A stretch of DNA of 35,147 bases from a virus: the IMG/VR virus record IMGVR_UViG_3300026184_000042, positions 1 through 35,147 of that record; one strand, 5' to 3'. Positions within the stretch are counted from its first letter, which is position 1. Each line of letters starts with the position of its first letter. A program made the position numbers and the translations under genes. Of this stretch, positions 28,286-34,277 are shown in pieces. Below the pieces are notes generated by a model that searched no databases, was not told the DNA's origin, and saw only the letters and a program-made list of their open reading frames with translations.

Positions 28286-28696
28286 TTACACCTTGAAGTG
28301 AACGTCGCCATCCGAACCACCAGAAGGGTCGGAAGAGCTGACCGTGTGTGTCGGCCCGGAAGTAGCATTCAGCGACCCACCACTTGTGACCTGCACGACG
28401 TTCCCAGCACTATCTTGTACGAACAGTTCGGTCACGCCACCAACTTCCTTGGCATACAGCTTAGCTTTATTCGCCGCGCCACCAGGATCGGAAGTTACTT
28501 TGCTATAGACGCGAGTCTCGCGGTCCCCGTTTAACTCCGTAGGCGTCGCATTCACAGCCCCATCAACATTCGGGAAGGTTGTCTTAAGAACCGACTTAAT
28601 AAGCCGCAGGTGATCATCCCCCTGGCTTTTATAGTCGGACCCTACAGGGTTAGTATCGACCAACCCATCAATGTAACTTGCGCTTTCGAGAGCCAT
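28286..28696 (-). CDS. Fibre-like virion protein, 136 aa
   Basis: The N-terminus …SASYIDGLVDTNPVGSDYKSQGDDHLRLIKSVLKTTFPNVDGAVNAT is a very common phage fibre-protein start (GDDHLRLIKSVLK.TFPN), probably the virion-attachment part. The remaining 80 residues are Ser/Gly/Thr-rich. In longer phage homologues a receptor-binding domain follows; here it ends early. The preceding GGAGGTGA is a near-perfect ribosome binding site. Confidence 0.72.
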   Translation of the reverse strand: MALESASYIDGLVDTNPVGSDYKSQGDDHLRLIKSVLKTTFPNVDGAVNATPTELNGDRETRVYSKVTSDPGGAANKAKLYAKEVGGVTELFVQDSAGNVVQVTSGGSLNATSGPTHTVSSSDPSGGSDGDVHFKV

Positions 28697-29373
28697 TAGT
28701 TGTCACCTCCCTTCGTAACTTCGTAGTTCTCCATCTCGCGGGCGACGGTAGCGTTATAGGTCTTTACGCTCTGCTCCGCCATTTGCCGCAAGAATCGATT
28801 CTGTAGGTTCTGGTCATGCAGGTACATCCCTGCCATGATTTCCCCCACCTTAGCGATGAGAAGCTGGGGAGCATAAAACAGCCAGACGTTCTCAATATTG
28901 GTCCCAAGTTCCTGGGCCGCTTGGTAGTAAATAATCTTGAGCTGATACTCCCCGTCGCTAGCAGGGAACAGGTAGAAGTTATCCCCGGAGAGGGCATAGG
29001 CGACAGGCTCTGCCAAGTCCTCACTATAGTTCGCCCGCAGATAGTCGTAGGACGCCTTTTCTAGCAACTTCCAAGGATCGTCCTTATTACTATCATAGAG
29101 CCACAGGGCCCCATATTCCCACCCCATAATGAAATCGTCAGGAACGCTAATCTTATGCGTCCCTTCTATAATATCCCCTGTAGAGATTTCACTCAGAAGG
29201 AACCACGGCCAGAAAACTCCGCCGCCCTGCTCGATGGGAAGGTCCACGCCACTATATTCAAAGTCCTTCTGAACCATCTTCATCTCTTTGACGAGCTGGT
29301 CCTTCAGAGTCGTGTCCCCTTGCCGCTGGCCGGCCCGCGCTAGCAAGATATCCAACGCTTCATCACGTTTCAT
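28696..29373 (-). CDS. Head-tail adaptor protein
   Basis: 225 aa, mainly helical: MKRDEALDILLARAGQRQGDTTLKDQLVKEMKMVQKDFE…, then a beta insertion (…GTHKISVPDDFIMGWEYGALWLYD…) and a helical end (…APQLLIAKVGEIMAGMYLHDQNLQNRFLRQMAEQSVKTYNATVAREM…). This layout is that of podovirus adaptor/tail tubular A proteins (T7 gp11, P22 gp4 class), which form a dodecamer joining portal and nozzle. The stop of the upstream gene overlaps the start (ATGA). Confidence 0.75.
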   Translation of the reverse strand: MKRDEALDILLARAGQRQGDTTLKDQLVKEMKMVQKDFEYSGVDLPIEQGGGVFWPWFLLSEISTGDIIEGTHKISVPDDFIMGWEYGALWLYDSNKDDPWKLLEKASYDYLRANYSEDLAEPVAYALSGDNFYLFPASDGEYQLKIIYYQAAQELGTNIENVWLFYAPQLLIAKVGEIMAGMYLHDQNLQNRFLRQMAEQSVKTYNATVAREMENYEVTKGGDN

Positions 29374-30854
29374 AGCGATTCACTCCAACTAGTCGAAACA
29401 TCGGAGTCCTCTACCCAGGTAGTATCATCCTTCGATGCCTCTGTCCAAATGGTAGAAGCCTTCCCTGCTTCCGTGAAGCCCGGGATGAGGCGAGCAGAGA
29501 TACCTTGAGCAGCGTCCGTTTCAAGCAACTGTGCGAGATCATAGGTTCGACGCGGCGTCGCAGAAAGCGCAGCAGAAGCCTCCCCTGTGAGGCCCAGCGT
29601 AAGCGTCCGAATTGCCGTAGCGGCAAAAGCCGTCTCAGTCTCCACGACCTGCCCAGCAGAAACAATTTGTTGGTTCCACTGAGTATCATCCAGGTCCCAT
29701 GCCTGGGTATCTTCATCCCAAGTATACCCAAACTGAAGAACGGGCTTAACGTCTAGCGCATACTCCCTCGTATAAGGCTGCGAAATGACGATCGAGGTAG
29801 CTACGGAAGCAGAAACACCGCGGGCCGCGGAAGTCTCTGTCGCCATACCGAGAACCGCAACCTTCGCGTTCCCGATAGGGAGTGCGTCTTGCGTCTCCGT
29901 AGCCTGCGAGACGCTTCGCGTCTTTGCCTTTCCGAGGGAGAACGCAGAACTAGTCTCTACGACTTGCCCTACTCGATTCCCCTTCGTCGGAGACACGTCT
30001 TGAGAGGCAGAAGTTTCTACGACTTGCCCAAGAGTAAGAGACTTCACAGTAGCAACTGTCTGCGCTGTCTCTGTACTAGTAGCCTGTCCAACAAGCTGCT
30101 CTGCTGCTAGCGTCGGCGTAACACTCTGCGAAGTAGAAACTTCTGCTGCAAGGCCAACAGAAGCAACCTTCGCCTTACCCACCGCCTGCGAAGTCTCAGT
30201 TTCCGACGCTTGATTAACGGTAACGGTTTGTCCACCGCCGCCCCCGCCGATGGGGTCGGCCTGGAAGTCTGTAATCCATTCCTGGCCGAGCAGGCTACCG
30301 CCATTCTTGACCACGCCCTGCCGGGTCTCGGTGTTGTTGAACGCCTCGGTGGCCGAGGCCTGAGCGACCCAACTTGGGCTGGACCCTGTTCCGCCGTGGA
30401 ACAGCTCGATGGTGTCGCCCTCGGCTTCGACCTTCACCCAGCCATGCCGAATATTGGACTCGGCGCCGTCCTGCTGAATCAGGTCGGTATAGCTGCCACC
30501 GTCGATCTTCGTGACGCGGGAGCCGAGGCCGCCCGTTCCGTACCAGCGCCAGCCGATGCCGTTGCTGTTATCCGTCAGGCGGACGCAGGCGAACATATTC
30601 CGCATTGGGAGGTCCTGCGAAATGTCCGCCATCCGCAGGACGGTCAGGTGGTCGACGCTGCCCTGGTCATCGCAGTGGTAGCCATCGTTCGCTGAGTTGA
30701 TGGCATCGAGTTCGTTCCCGTTCGGGGAATCACTACGAATCTCGTAGACGGTCGTGGTGCCGCTGATAAGCGCCCAGCTGGTGCCCACGTCCGGTGTGTG
30801 GTTCTCCAGCTTGGTCCCAACAGAGTCGGTAAAGGTGTCCTCGAAGGCCGCCAT
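29370..30854 (-). CDS. Lectin-like virion protein with about 11 tandem 20-aa repeats
   Basis: 494 aa. Residues 1 to about 205 (…FEDTFTDSVGTKLENHTPDVGTSWA… to …NTETRQGVVKNGGSLLGQEWITDFQ) look like a concanavalin/LamG-type beta sandwich. After a run of Gly comes a tandem array with consensus close to GQAxETxxAxxVxxxKxxxV (20-22 aa), for example GQVVETSASQDVSPTKGNRV and GQVVETSSAFSLGKAKTRSV. About 11 copies are seen, interrupted by a Trp-rich insert (…YTWDEDTQAWDLDDTQWNQ…), and the end is also Trp/Asp/Ser-rich. It is probably a surface-exposed virion appendage or glycan-binding decoration. Confidence 0.65.
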   Translation of the reverse strand: MAAFEDTFTDSVGTKLENHTPDVGTSWALISGTTTVYEIRSDSPNGNELDAINSANDGYHCDDQGSVDHLTVLRMADISQDLPMRNMFACVRLTDNSNGIGWRWYGTGGLGSRVTKIDGGSYTDLIQQDGAESNIRHGWVKVEAEGDTIELFHGGTGSSPSWVAQASATEAFNNTETRQGVVKNGGSLLGQEWITDFQADPIGGGGGGQTVTVNQASETETSQAVGKAKVASVGLAAEVSTSQSVTPTLAAEQLVGQATSTETAQTVATVKSLTLGQVVETSASQDVSPTKGNRVGQVVETSSAFSLGKAKTRSVSQATETQDALPIGNAKVAVLGMATETSAARGVSASVATSIVISQPYTREYALDVKPVLQFGYTWDEDTQAWDLDDTQWNQQIVSAGQVVETETAFAATAIRTLTLGLTGEASAALSATPRRTYDLAQLLETDAAQGISARLIPGFTEAGKASTIWTEASKDDTTWVEDSDVSTSWSESL

Positions 30855-31124
30855 CTACCGCCCCCTGATCCGGCCCAGGCCGTCGCTGGTGAACTTGTTG
30901 GCAGCCGTCAGCACCTCGTCCACGGTCTTGTCGGCCTGCTCCCCCGTGATCGGCTTCGGGTAGCGCAGGACGAAGTACCCCTTTCCGCCTACCTCGGCGT
31001 AGGTAGCGGTCCAGTTCGTCCCCGCCTGCACCGGGTAGATGTTGCCACGCTCGTCGGTGAAGGCCTCCTTCACATACAGGAAGCCTCCGTCCGCGAACTT
31101 GGGCGGGTACTGGAGCGGGATCAT
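30855..31124 (-). CDS. Hypothetical virion-region protein, 89 aa
   Basis: A GTG at 31136 is possible, but ATG 31124 overlaps the upstream stop (ATGA) and fits better: MIPLQYPPKFADGGFLYVKEAFTDERGNIYPV…. It appears to be a small beta-rich domain with a final helix (…GEQADKTVDEVLTAANKF). No family recognised. Position between a carbohydrate-binding protein and the lectin-like repeat protein suggests a virion role. Confidence 0.6.
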   Translation of the reverse strand: MIPLQYPPKFADGGFLYVKEAFTDERGNIYPVQAGTNWTATYAEVGGKGYFVLRYPKPITGEQADKTVDEVLTAANKFTSDGLGRIRGR

Positions 31125-31519
31125 AGCTGCGCCCACCCTGCCACGCCGGGCTCCCAGGTGTTGCCGGCGGTAGTGTTCTCCCAGGTCGCGCCGTTGTGCG
31201 TCACCCGTGCCGGGTCACCGCGCACGTCGGTCAGCGGGTAAGCGTCCTGGCTGCCGCTGGGCTGAATCCAGGCCGGAGGCTCCGCCGGGTCCGGCTCACC
31301 CTCGCGCACGATCCCGAACAGGTCGAGGTACCAGCGCCGCAGGGGCGACAGCGTCCCATCTGCGTTCTCGCTCCCGACGAGCGTGTGGCTGGACCGCTCG
31401 CCCACCTCCCCGATCTTCGCCACGCTGGCATTCGTCGCCACGCTCTTGGCCTGATCGTAGATGTGGTTAGCGTCCGCCTCGTTGTCAAAGGTGGCATGGA
31501 CAAGGACGACATAGGCCAT
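31121..31519 (-). CDS. Protein with C-terminal carbohydrate-binding module (CBM5/12-like)
   Basis: 132 aa, AAGGAG before ATG 31519. The first 80 residues are an unknown small domain (…YVVLVHATFDNEADANHIYDQAKSV…). Residues about 82-130, PAWIQPSGSQDAYPLTDVRGDP-x-RVTHNGATWENTTAGNTWEPGVAGW, match the short chitin/polysaccharide-binding fold in which W-x-Q-P…AY-x…V-x-HNG-x-W…N-x-WEPG-x-x-GW residues form the binding face. It may help the virion bind polysaccharide on the host or its surroundings. Confidence 0.75.
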   Translation of the reverse strand: MAYVVLVHATFDNEADANHIYDQAKSVATNASVAKIGEVGERSSHTLVGSENADGTLSPLRRWYLDLFGIVREGEPDPAEPPAWIQPSGSQDAYPLTDVRGDPARVTHNGATWENTTAGNTWEPGVAGWAQL

Positions 31520-31535
31520 GAGCTATCTCCTTGCG

Positions 31536-31976
31536 TTAGCTAGCCCGATAGAAACCGGCACTGGCGATCTGCGCCGTCAGGTCCGAACCATCAGTCGTAA
31601 CGGCGAAGTCATGGTGCGTCAGCGGAATACGGCCAGCGTCACTCGCACCTTCTTCGTAGAAGATAATCACCTTCACCAGCGTGTTGTCCGTAGTACCGCC
31701 AGCAGCAGTCCAGGTCTGGTCAGGAACGTCCGCATCGACCTGATTGTTGGCGTCATCGACAGAGACAGTACCAGTGAGCCCGGTCTTGCGCGCGTAGTTG
31801 GTAAAGTCCGCTTCCGTGTTGCCAGCGGCTCCAAGAAGCGCGGCCAGATCATCATAGTCGTCCAGAGTGTTATCTGCTTCTGCTGCCTTCAACAGCATGA
31901 CGCCCACGTTACTGCCCGCATCTCGGATCTTCTCAGCCACAGCACCCTTCGCGATATTAAAAACGCCATCAGCCAT
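31536..31976 (-). CDS. Conserved virion-region protein, 146 aa
   Basis: Start ATG 31976 with AGAGGGAAG upstream on the - strand. The sequence …GVFNIAKGAVAEKIRD…LLKAAEADNTLDDYDDLAALLGAAGNTEADFTNYARK… matches a small protein type common near phage structural genes, whose function is not established. The second half looks like a beta-rich domain. It directly follows palindromic element copy 3, which lies 15 bases before its start codon. Confidence 0.65.
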   Translation of the reverse strand: MADGVFNIAKGAVAEKIRDAGSNVGVMLLKAAEADNTLDDYDDLAALLGAAGNTEADFTNYARKTGLTGTVSVDDANNQVDADVPDQTWTAAGGTTDNTLVKVIIFYEEGASDAGRIPLTHHDFAVTTDGSDLTAQIASAGFYRAS

Positions 31977-31991
31977 TGGACTTCCCTCTTA

Positions 31992-32031
31992 GTTTTATGG
32001 AGATATAACGCCTCGTTACGTCTCCATGAAT
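31992..32031 (-). repeat. 40-nt palindromic element, copy 3
   Basis: On the + strand the arms are ATGGAGATATAACG (31997-32010) and CGTTACGTCTCCAT (32014-32027): seven pairs, a wobble and a mismatch, then five more pairs, with a 3-base loop. Read on the - strand it aligns without gaps to copy 2 (TTCATGGAGA-Y-GTAA … TCTCCATAAA). It starts at the stop codon of the holin-like gene and ends 15 bases before the start of the 146-aa gene, so it lies in the mRNA between two late genes. Confidence 0.75.
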
Positions 32032-32582
32032 TAGCCCCGGTCCTTCGCGGGCTTCACCTTCGCTCGGCTACCGAACCACCAGGTAATCGAAGTAGACGCA
32101 ATGTACAGAACCGTGATAGTAACCTGCCACCACAGTTTTTCCACTTGCGCGGGATTGATGTTATCCATGCCGCCTACGATACTGTTCATCCGCACCACCA
32201 TGTAAGTCGCAACACCGGCGAGATACATGGTGAGCAAGGGCCGTATAGCGCCACGAAGCACATCAACCACCACCATCCAAGAACGCTGGCCGTCGGTAAG
32301 CTCCCCTGTTGCATAAGCTCGGGAATCATGCTTATAGCTCTGTTCCCAAGCGGCGCCCTCATTCTTCACCGCCTGCATGTCCTGCTGCGCTTCAGACATT
32401 GCCTCCGTCTTGGCAATAGCAGCGTCCTTCTCCAGCTGGATCTCCTGCATATCCATCTCGCGCATCTTCTCGTCATGCGCGTATTCCTGCTTCTGCTGGA
32501 AATAGTCACCGACCTTCTGGGCAATAGACCCAAAGATGCCAGTAATACCGCCAGAAAACACACTAGCCAACATTTCGAACAT
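32031..32582 (-). CDS. Holin-like membrane protein, 183 aa
   Basis: AAGGAG before ATG 32582. Residues 1-25 are amphipathic and hydrophobic; 28-85 form a charged coiled coil (…QEYAHDEKMREMDMQEIQLEKDAAIAKTEA…). Two membrane segments follow: about 112-130 (IRPLLTMYLAGVATYMVV) and 150-167 (WWQVTITVLYIASTSITWW), ending FGSRAKVKPAKDRG. The LRG-x-IRPLLT … TWWFGSR pattern is that of a phage holin-like family found beside lysins. It likely permits lysin release or triggers lysis. Overlaps the lysin gene by 20 bases. Confidence 0.7.
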   Translation of the reverse strand: MFEMLASVFSGGITGIFGSIAQKVGDYFQQKQEYAHDEKMREMDMQEIQLEKDAAIAKTEAMSEAQQDMQAVKNEGAAWEQSYKHDSRAYATGELTDGQRSWMVVVDVLRGAIRPLLTMYLAGVATYMVVRMNSIVGGMDNINPAQVEKLWWQVTITVLYIASTSITWWFGSRAKVKPAKDRG

Positions 32583-33030
32583 GGTCCATACTCCTTACAT
32601 GAAGGCGGCCAGGGCGCTTGCCCATCGCGTGGATAAATCTCCGAACCGCTTTGCGGCTTTGGAACACTGCTCTTTGGCCACCCATAGATCCCTTCGACAT
32701 TCCAAGAAGAGGACACCCATAGCTGTTTCTCCTATAGCCTTCCTCCGGGTCACCTGCCCAGTTTCCAGCATGAATAAGAATCCCGCTCCGCCCCTCTACC
32801 GGATGCACCCAATAAAGCCACCTGCGGCCCCCGAGTCTGGACCCGGCTTTAACAAACTCAATTTCATAATCCCCATCAGGGATGCAAGAAACGTTCTGCT
32901 GGTTATTCCTCCAGGGAAGCTCCAGAGTGAAGCAGCTGAAACTGCCGGGGATAACGAGGATGCCAGAAGTGCCCTGGACACCCCCGTCCATTCGGTTCAG
33001 GTACGCCTCAGTTAACGAGGTCCTTGACAT
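32563..33030 (-). CDS. DUF5675-family lysin-like protein
   Basis: 155 aa. Segments CFTLELPWRNNQQNVSCIPDGDYEIEF (33-59), GRSGILIHAGN (80-90) and SYGCPLLG (103-110) mark DUF5675. H87 and C106, in HAGN … SYGC, resemble the His/Cys pair of YkuD L,D-transpeptidases (HG … SHGC), pointing to activity on peptidoglycan. No signal peptide is visible, so export would rely on a holin. It lies between two membrane-protein genes, forming a lysis cassette. Confidence 0.78.
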   Translation of the reverse strand: MSRTSLTEAYLNRMDGGVQGTSGILVIPGSFSCFTLELPWRNNQQNVSCIPDGDYEIEFVKAGSRLGGRRWLYWVHPVEGRSGILIHAGNWAGDPEEGYRRNSYGCPLLGMSKGSMGGQRAVFQSRKAVRRFIHAMGKRPGRLHVRSMDHVRNVG

Positions 33031-33253
33031 ATTTCACCGCCGTCTCCATTGCGTCCATGGTCAGTACAGTAACCACGCCCCAAATAATAGCAGCGCGAGT
33101 ACGAGCACTGAGCGACCGTTTTGTGCTGAATGCATCAAGAAGAAAGTCATGTGCCCTTCGAAGTGTGTTAGCCGACTCATAATCGTCAGGAACGGGGTAC
33201 CCATGCTTCCGCATATGGTCCTTGAACTTTTTCGAGAACTCTTCATCTTCCAT
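33008..33253 (-). CDS. Small membrane protein of the lysis cassette, 81 aa
   Basis: The first 45 residues are charged and soluble-looking (MEDEEFSKKFKDHMRKHGYPVPDD…). A single hydrophobic segment at about 54-70 (AAIIWGVVTVLTMDAMETA) is preceded by basic residues. It overlaps the lysin gene by 23 bases. It could be an antiholin, a second holin or a pinholin-like protein; the sequence does not discriminate. AAAGGA precedes the start. Confidence 0.6.
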   Translation of the reverse strand: MEDEEFSKKFKDHMRKHGYPVPDDYESANTLRRAHDFLLDAFSTKRSLSARTRAAIIWGVVTVLTMDAMETAVKYVKDLVN

Positions 33254-33265
33254 TTGGAAGATCCT

Positions 33266-33553
33266 TTACTCATCGCGCTCGAGGTCTTCAAACTCGTTCT
33301 TTCCCTGCTTGTAAACCTCGACCTCATCCATTTGGACGGCGAGGCGACGGATAGTCTTCAGCTCCTCTTCCTCTTCTTCACCAAAGCGGGGCATCTCCTC
33401 CTCACTAACCTCCTTCACCACGGCCTTCATGGTGACCTCGACCTCGTCCCCGACGTTCAGGTTCTGGACGAGTTCCTTGTTCACATTCAGGGAGACACGG
33501 CGTTCCCAGTCATCCGCGCGAACGTTCTCCGACCCATAGGTTACCTTGGGCAT
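33266..33553 (-). CDS. Hypothetical capsid-region protein, 95 aa
   Basis: Starts MPKVTYGSENVRADDWERRVSLNVNKELVQNLNVGDEVEVTMKAVV, a small beta-barrel-like N-terminal half. It then has a poly-Glu stretch (GEEEEEELK) and another strand-like part (…AVQMDEVEVYKQGKN…). Similar short proteins occur downstream of capsid genes in phages, but no function is established. The start overlaps the previous stop by one base. Confidence 0.6.
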   Translation of the reverse strand: MPKVTYGSENVRADDWERRVSLNVNKELVQNLNVGDEVEVTMKAVVKEVSEEEMPRFGEEEEEELKTIRRLAVQMDEVEVYKQGKNEFEDLERDE

Positions 33554-33720
33554 TACTTCTTCCCTTTCTTCTTCTTTTTAAGCCCCAGATCCCGCATAAC
33601 GCTCTGGCGCTTCTTTTTCCGTTTCCGGATATCATCCGCAGCACTCCGCGCCATGCCAGTCCCTAGCATCTCGGCGCGTTCCTTGTCGGTAATATCCTTA
33701 TCCTTCGGCTCTCCGGCCAT
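33553..33720 (-). CDS. Very basic small protein, 55 aa
   Basis: A - strand frame from ATG 33720 to TAA at 33553, overlapping its neighbours by single bases (ATG/TAA). MAGEPKDKDITDKERAEMLG… is followed by runs of Lys/Arg (RKRKKKRQ and KKKKKGKK). The first half is helical and acidic/basic mixed; the second half is strongly positive. Possible roles include binding DNA or capsid surfaces, but no family was recognised. GGGGAAG is the ribosome binding site. Confidence 0.6.
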   Translation of the reverse strand: MAGEPKDKDITDKERAEMLGTGMARSAADDIRKRKKKRQSVMRDLGLKKKKKGKK

Positions 33721-33854
33721 TATTTCTTCCCCTTCTTGCCTTTCTGAGCATGAATCGCTTTCTCAGCCTGCCGACACTCTTTCTCATCTTCAAACTGACA
33801 GCGACCGTTTTTGCCGTACTTCCACTTTCCGTTCTTACATTTCATGCACGGCAT
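33720..33854 (-). CDS. Cys-rich microprotein, 44 aa
   Basis: Short - strand gene, ATG 33854, with GGAGTAAAAG upstream. The product MPCMKCKNGKWKYGKNGR… has C3-x2-C6, C19 and C27, a four-Cys pattern able to bind one zinc, and a Lys-rich end. A similar PC-x-x-C-x-NGKW start is known from tiny proteins next to phage capsid genes; function unknown. It is the first gene after the terminator at 33867-33893. Confidence 0.65.
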   Translation of the reverse strand: MPCMKCKNGKWKYGKNGRCQFEDEKECRQAEKAIHAQKGKKGKK

Positions 33855-33866
33855 CTTTTACTCCAT

Positions 33867-33893
33867 AGAAGAAAAGGGGCCCGAAGGCCCCTT
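33867..33893 (-). terminator. Rho-independent terminator after the capsid genes
   Basis: Read on the - strand: stem AAGGGGCC and GGCCCCTT (33886-33893 pairing with 33874-33881), loop TTCG (an unusually stable tetraloop), then a T-rich tail TTCTTCT. It begins 4 bases after the stop of the capsid-associated gene (33898). It probably lowers transcription of downstream late genes relative to the capsid genes, with read-through since no promoter is evident. Confidence 0.85.
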
Positions 33894-33897
33894 CCTG

Positions 33898-34260
33898 TTA
33901 CGCAACGCCCGTCCCATACCAGGCGCCGCCGAAGGCGATGAAGATCCCGAGCCCGTTCTGGTCGACAGTACCGCCAACCGCAGAGTCGTTATGATCGTTC
34001 ACCGTAATGCTCTCGGCACCGTCCGCCGTGTTGATGAAGATGAACATGAGGCCATCGCCCCCGTCCTCCCCTTCAACGTTTGCCGGATCAGGCAGCGTCA
34101 CCGTGCGGCCCGCACCATCAGGGTCCAGGGCCTGCACGAGGGCATCGTCCACCGACATGCTCTTTGCGCCGCCCAGCGTCTCGACGTTTACGTCATTCAG
34201 CCGCAGCCCCTGCATAATCTGAGACTGCTTGATTACCGCATGCACCAGATTCGCCTGCAT
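33898..34260 (-). CDS. Capsid-associated/decoration-like protein, 120 aa
   Basis: AGGAGGAAAGG precedes ATG 34260, just after the major capsid gene. The N-terminal third is helical (MQANLVHAVIKQSQIMQGLRL…); the rest is beta-rich with Gly/Asp/Asn turns (…RTVTLPDPANVEGEDGGDGLMFIFINTADGAESITVND…). Size, position and the strong terminator directly downstream suggest an abundant capsid component such as a decoration protein, but no family signature was recognised. Confidence 0.6.
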   Translation of the reverse strand: MQANLVHAVIKQSQIMQGLRLNDVNVETLGGAKSMSVDDALVQALDPDGAGRTVTLPDPANVEGEDGGDGLMFIFINTADGAESITVNDHNDSAVGGTVDQNGLGIFIAFGGAWYGTGVA

Positions 34261-34277
34261 TTTCCTTTCCTCCTAGC

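Noticed and set aside
31518-32636. 372-aa open frame on the + strand
   Set aside because: Runs antisense through three supported late genes and palindromic element 3; no motif and no ribosome binding site.
32882-33868. 328-aa open frame on the + strand
   Set aside because: Antisense to the lysin, membrane and small basic/Cys-rich genes and the terminator; Leu/Phe/His-rich composition is a mirror of Lys/Glu-rich genes.
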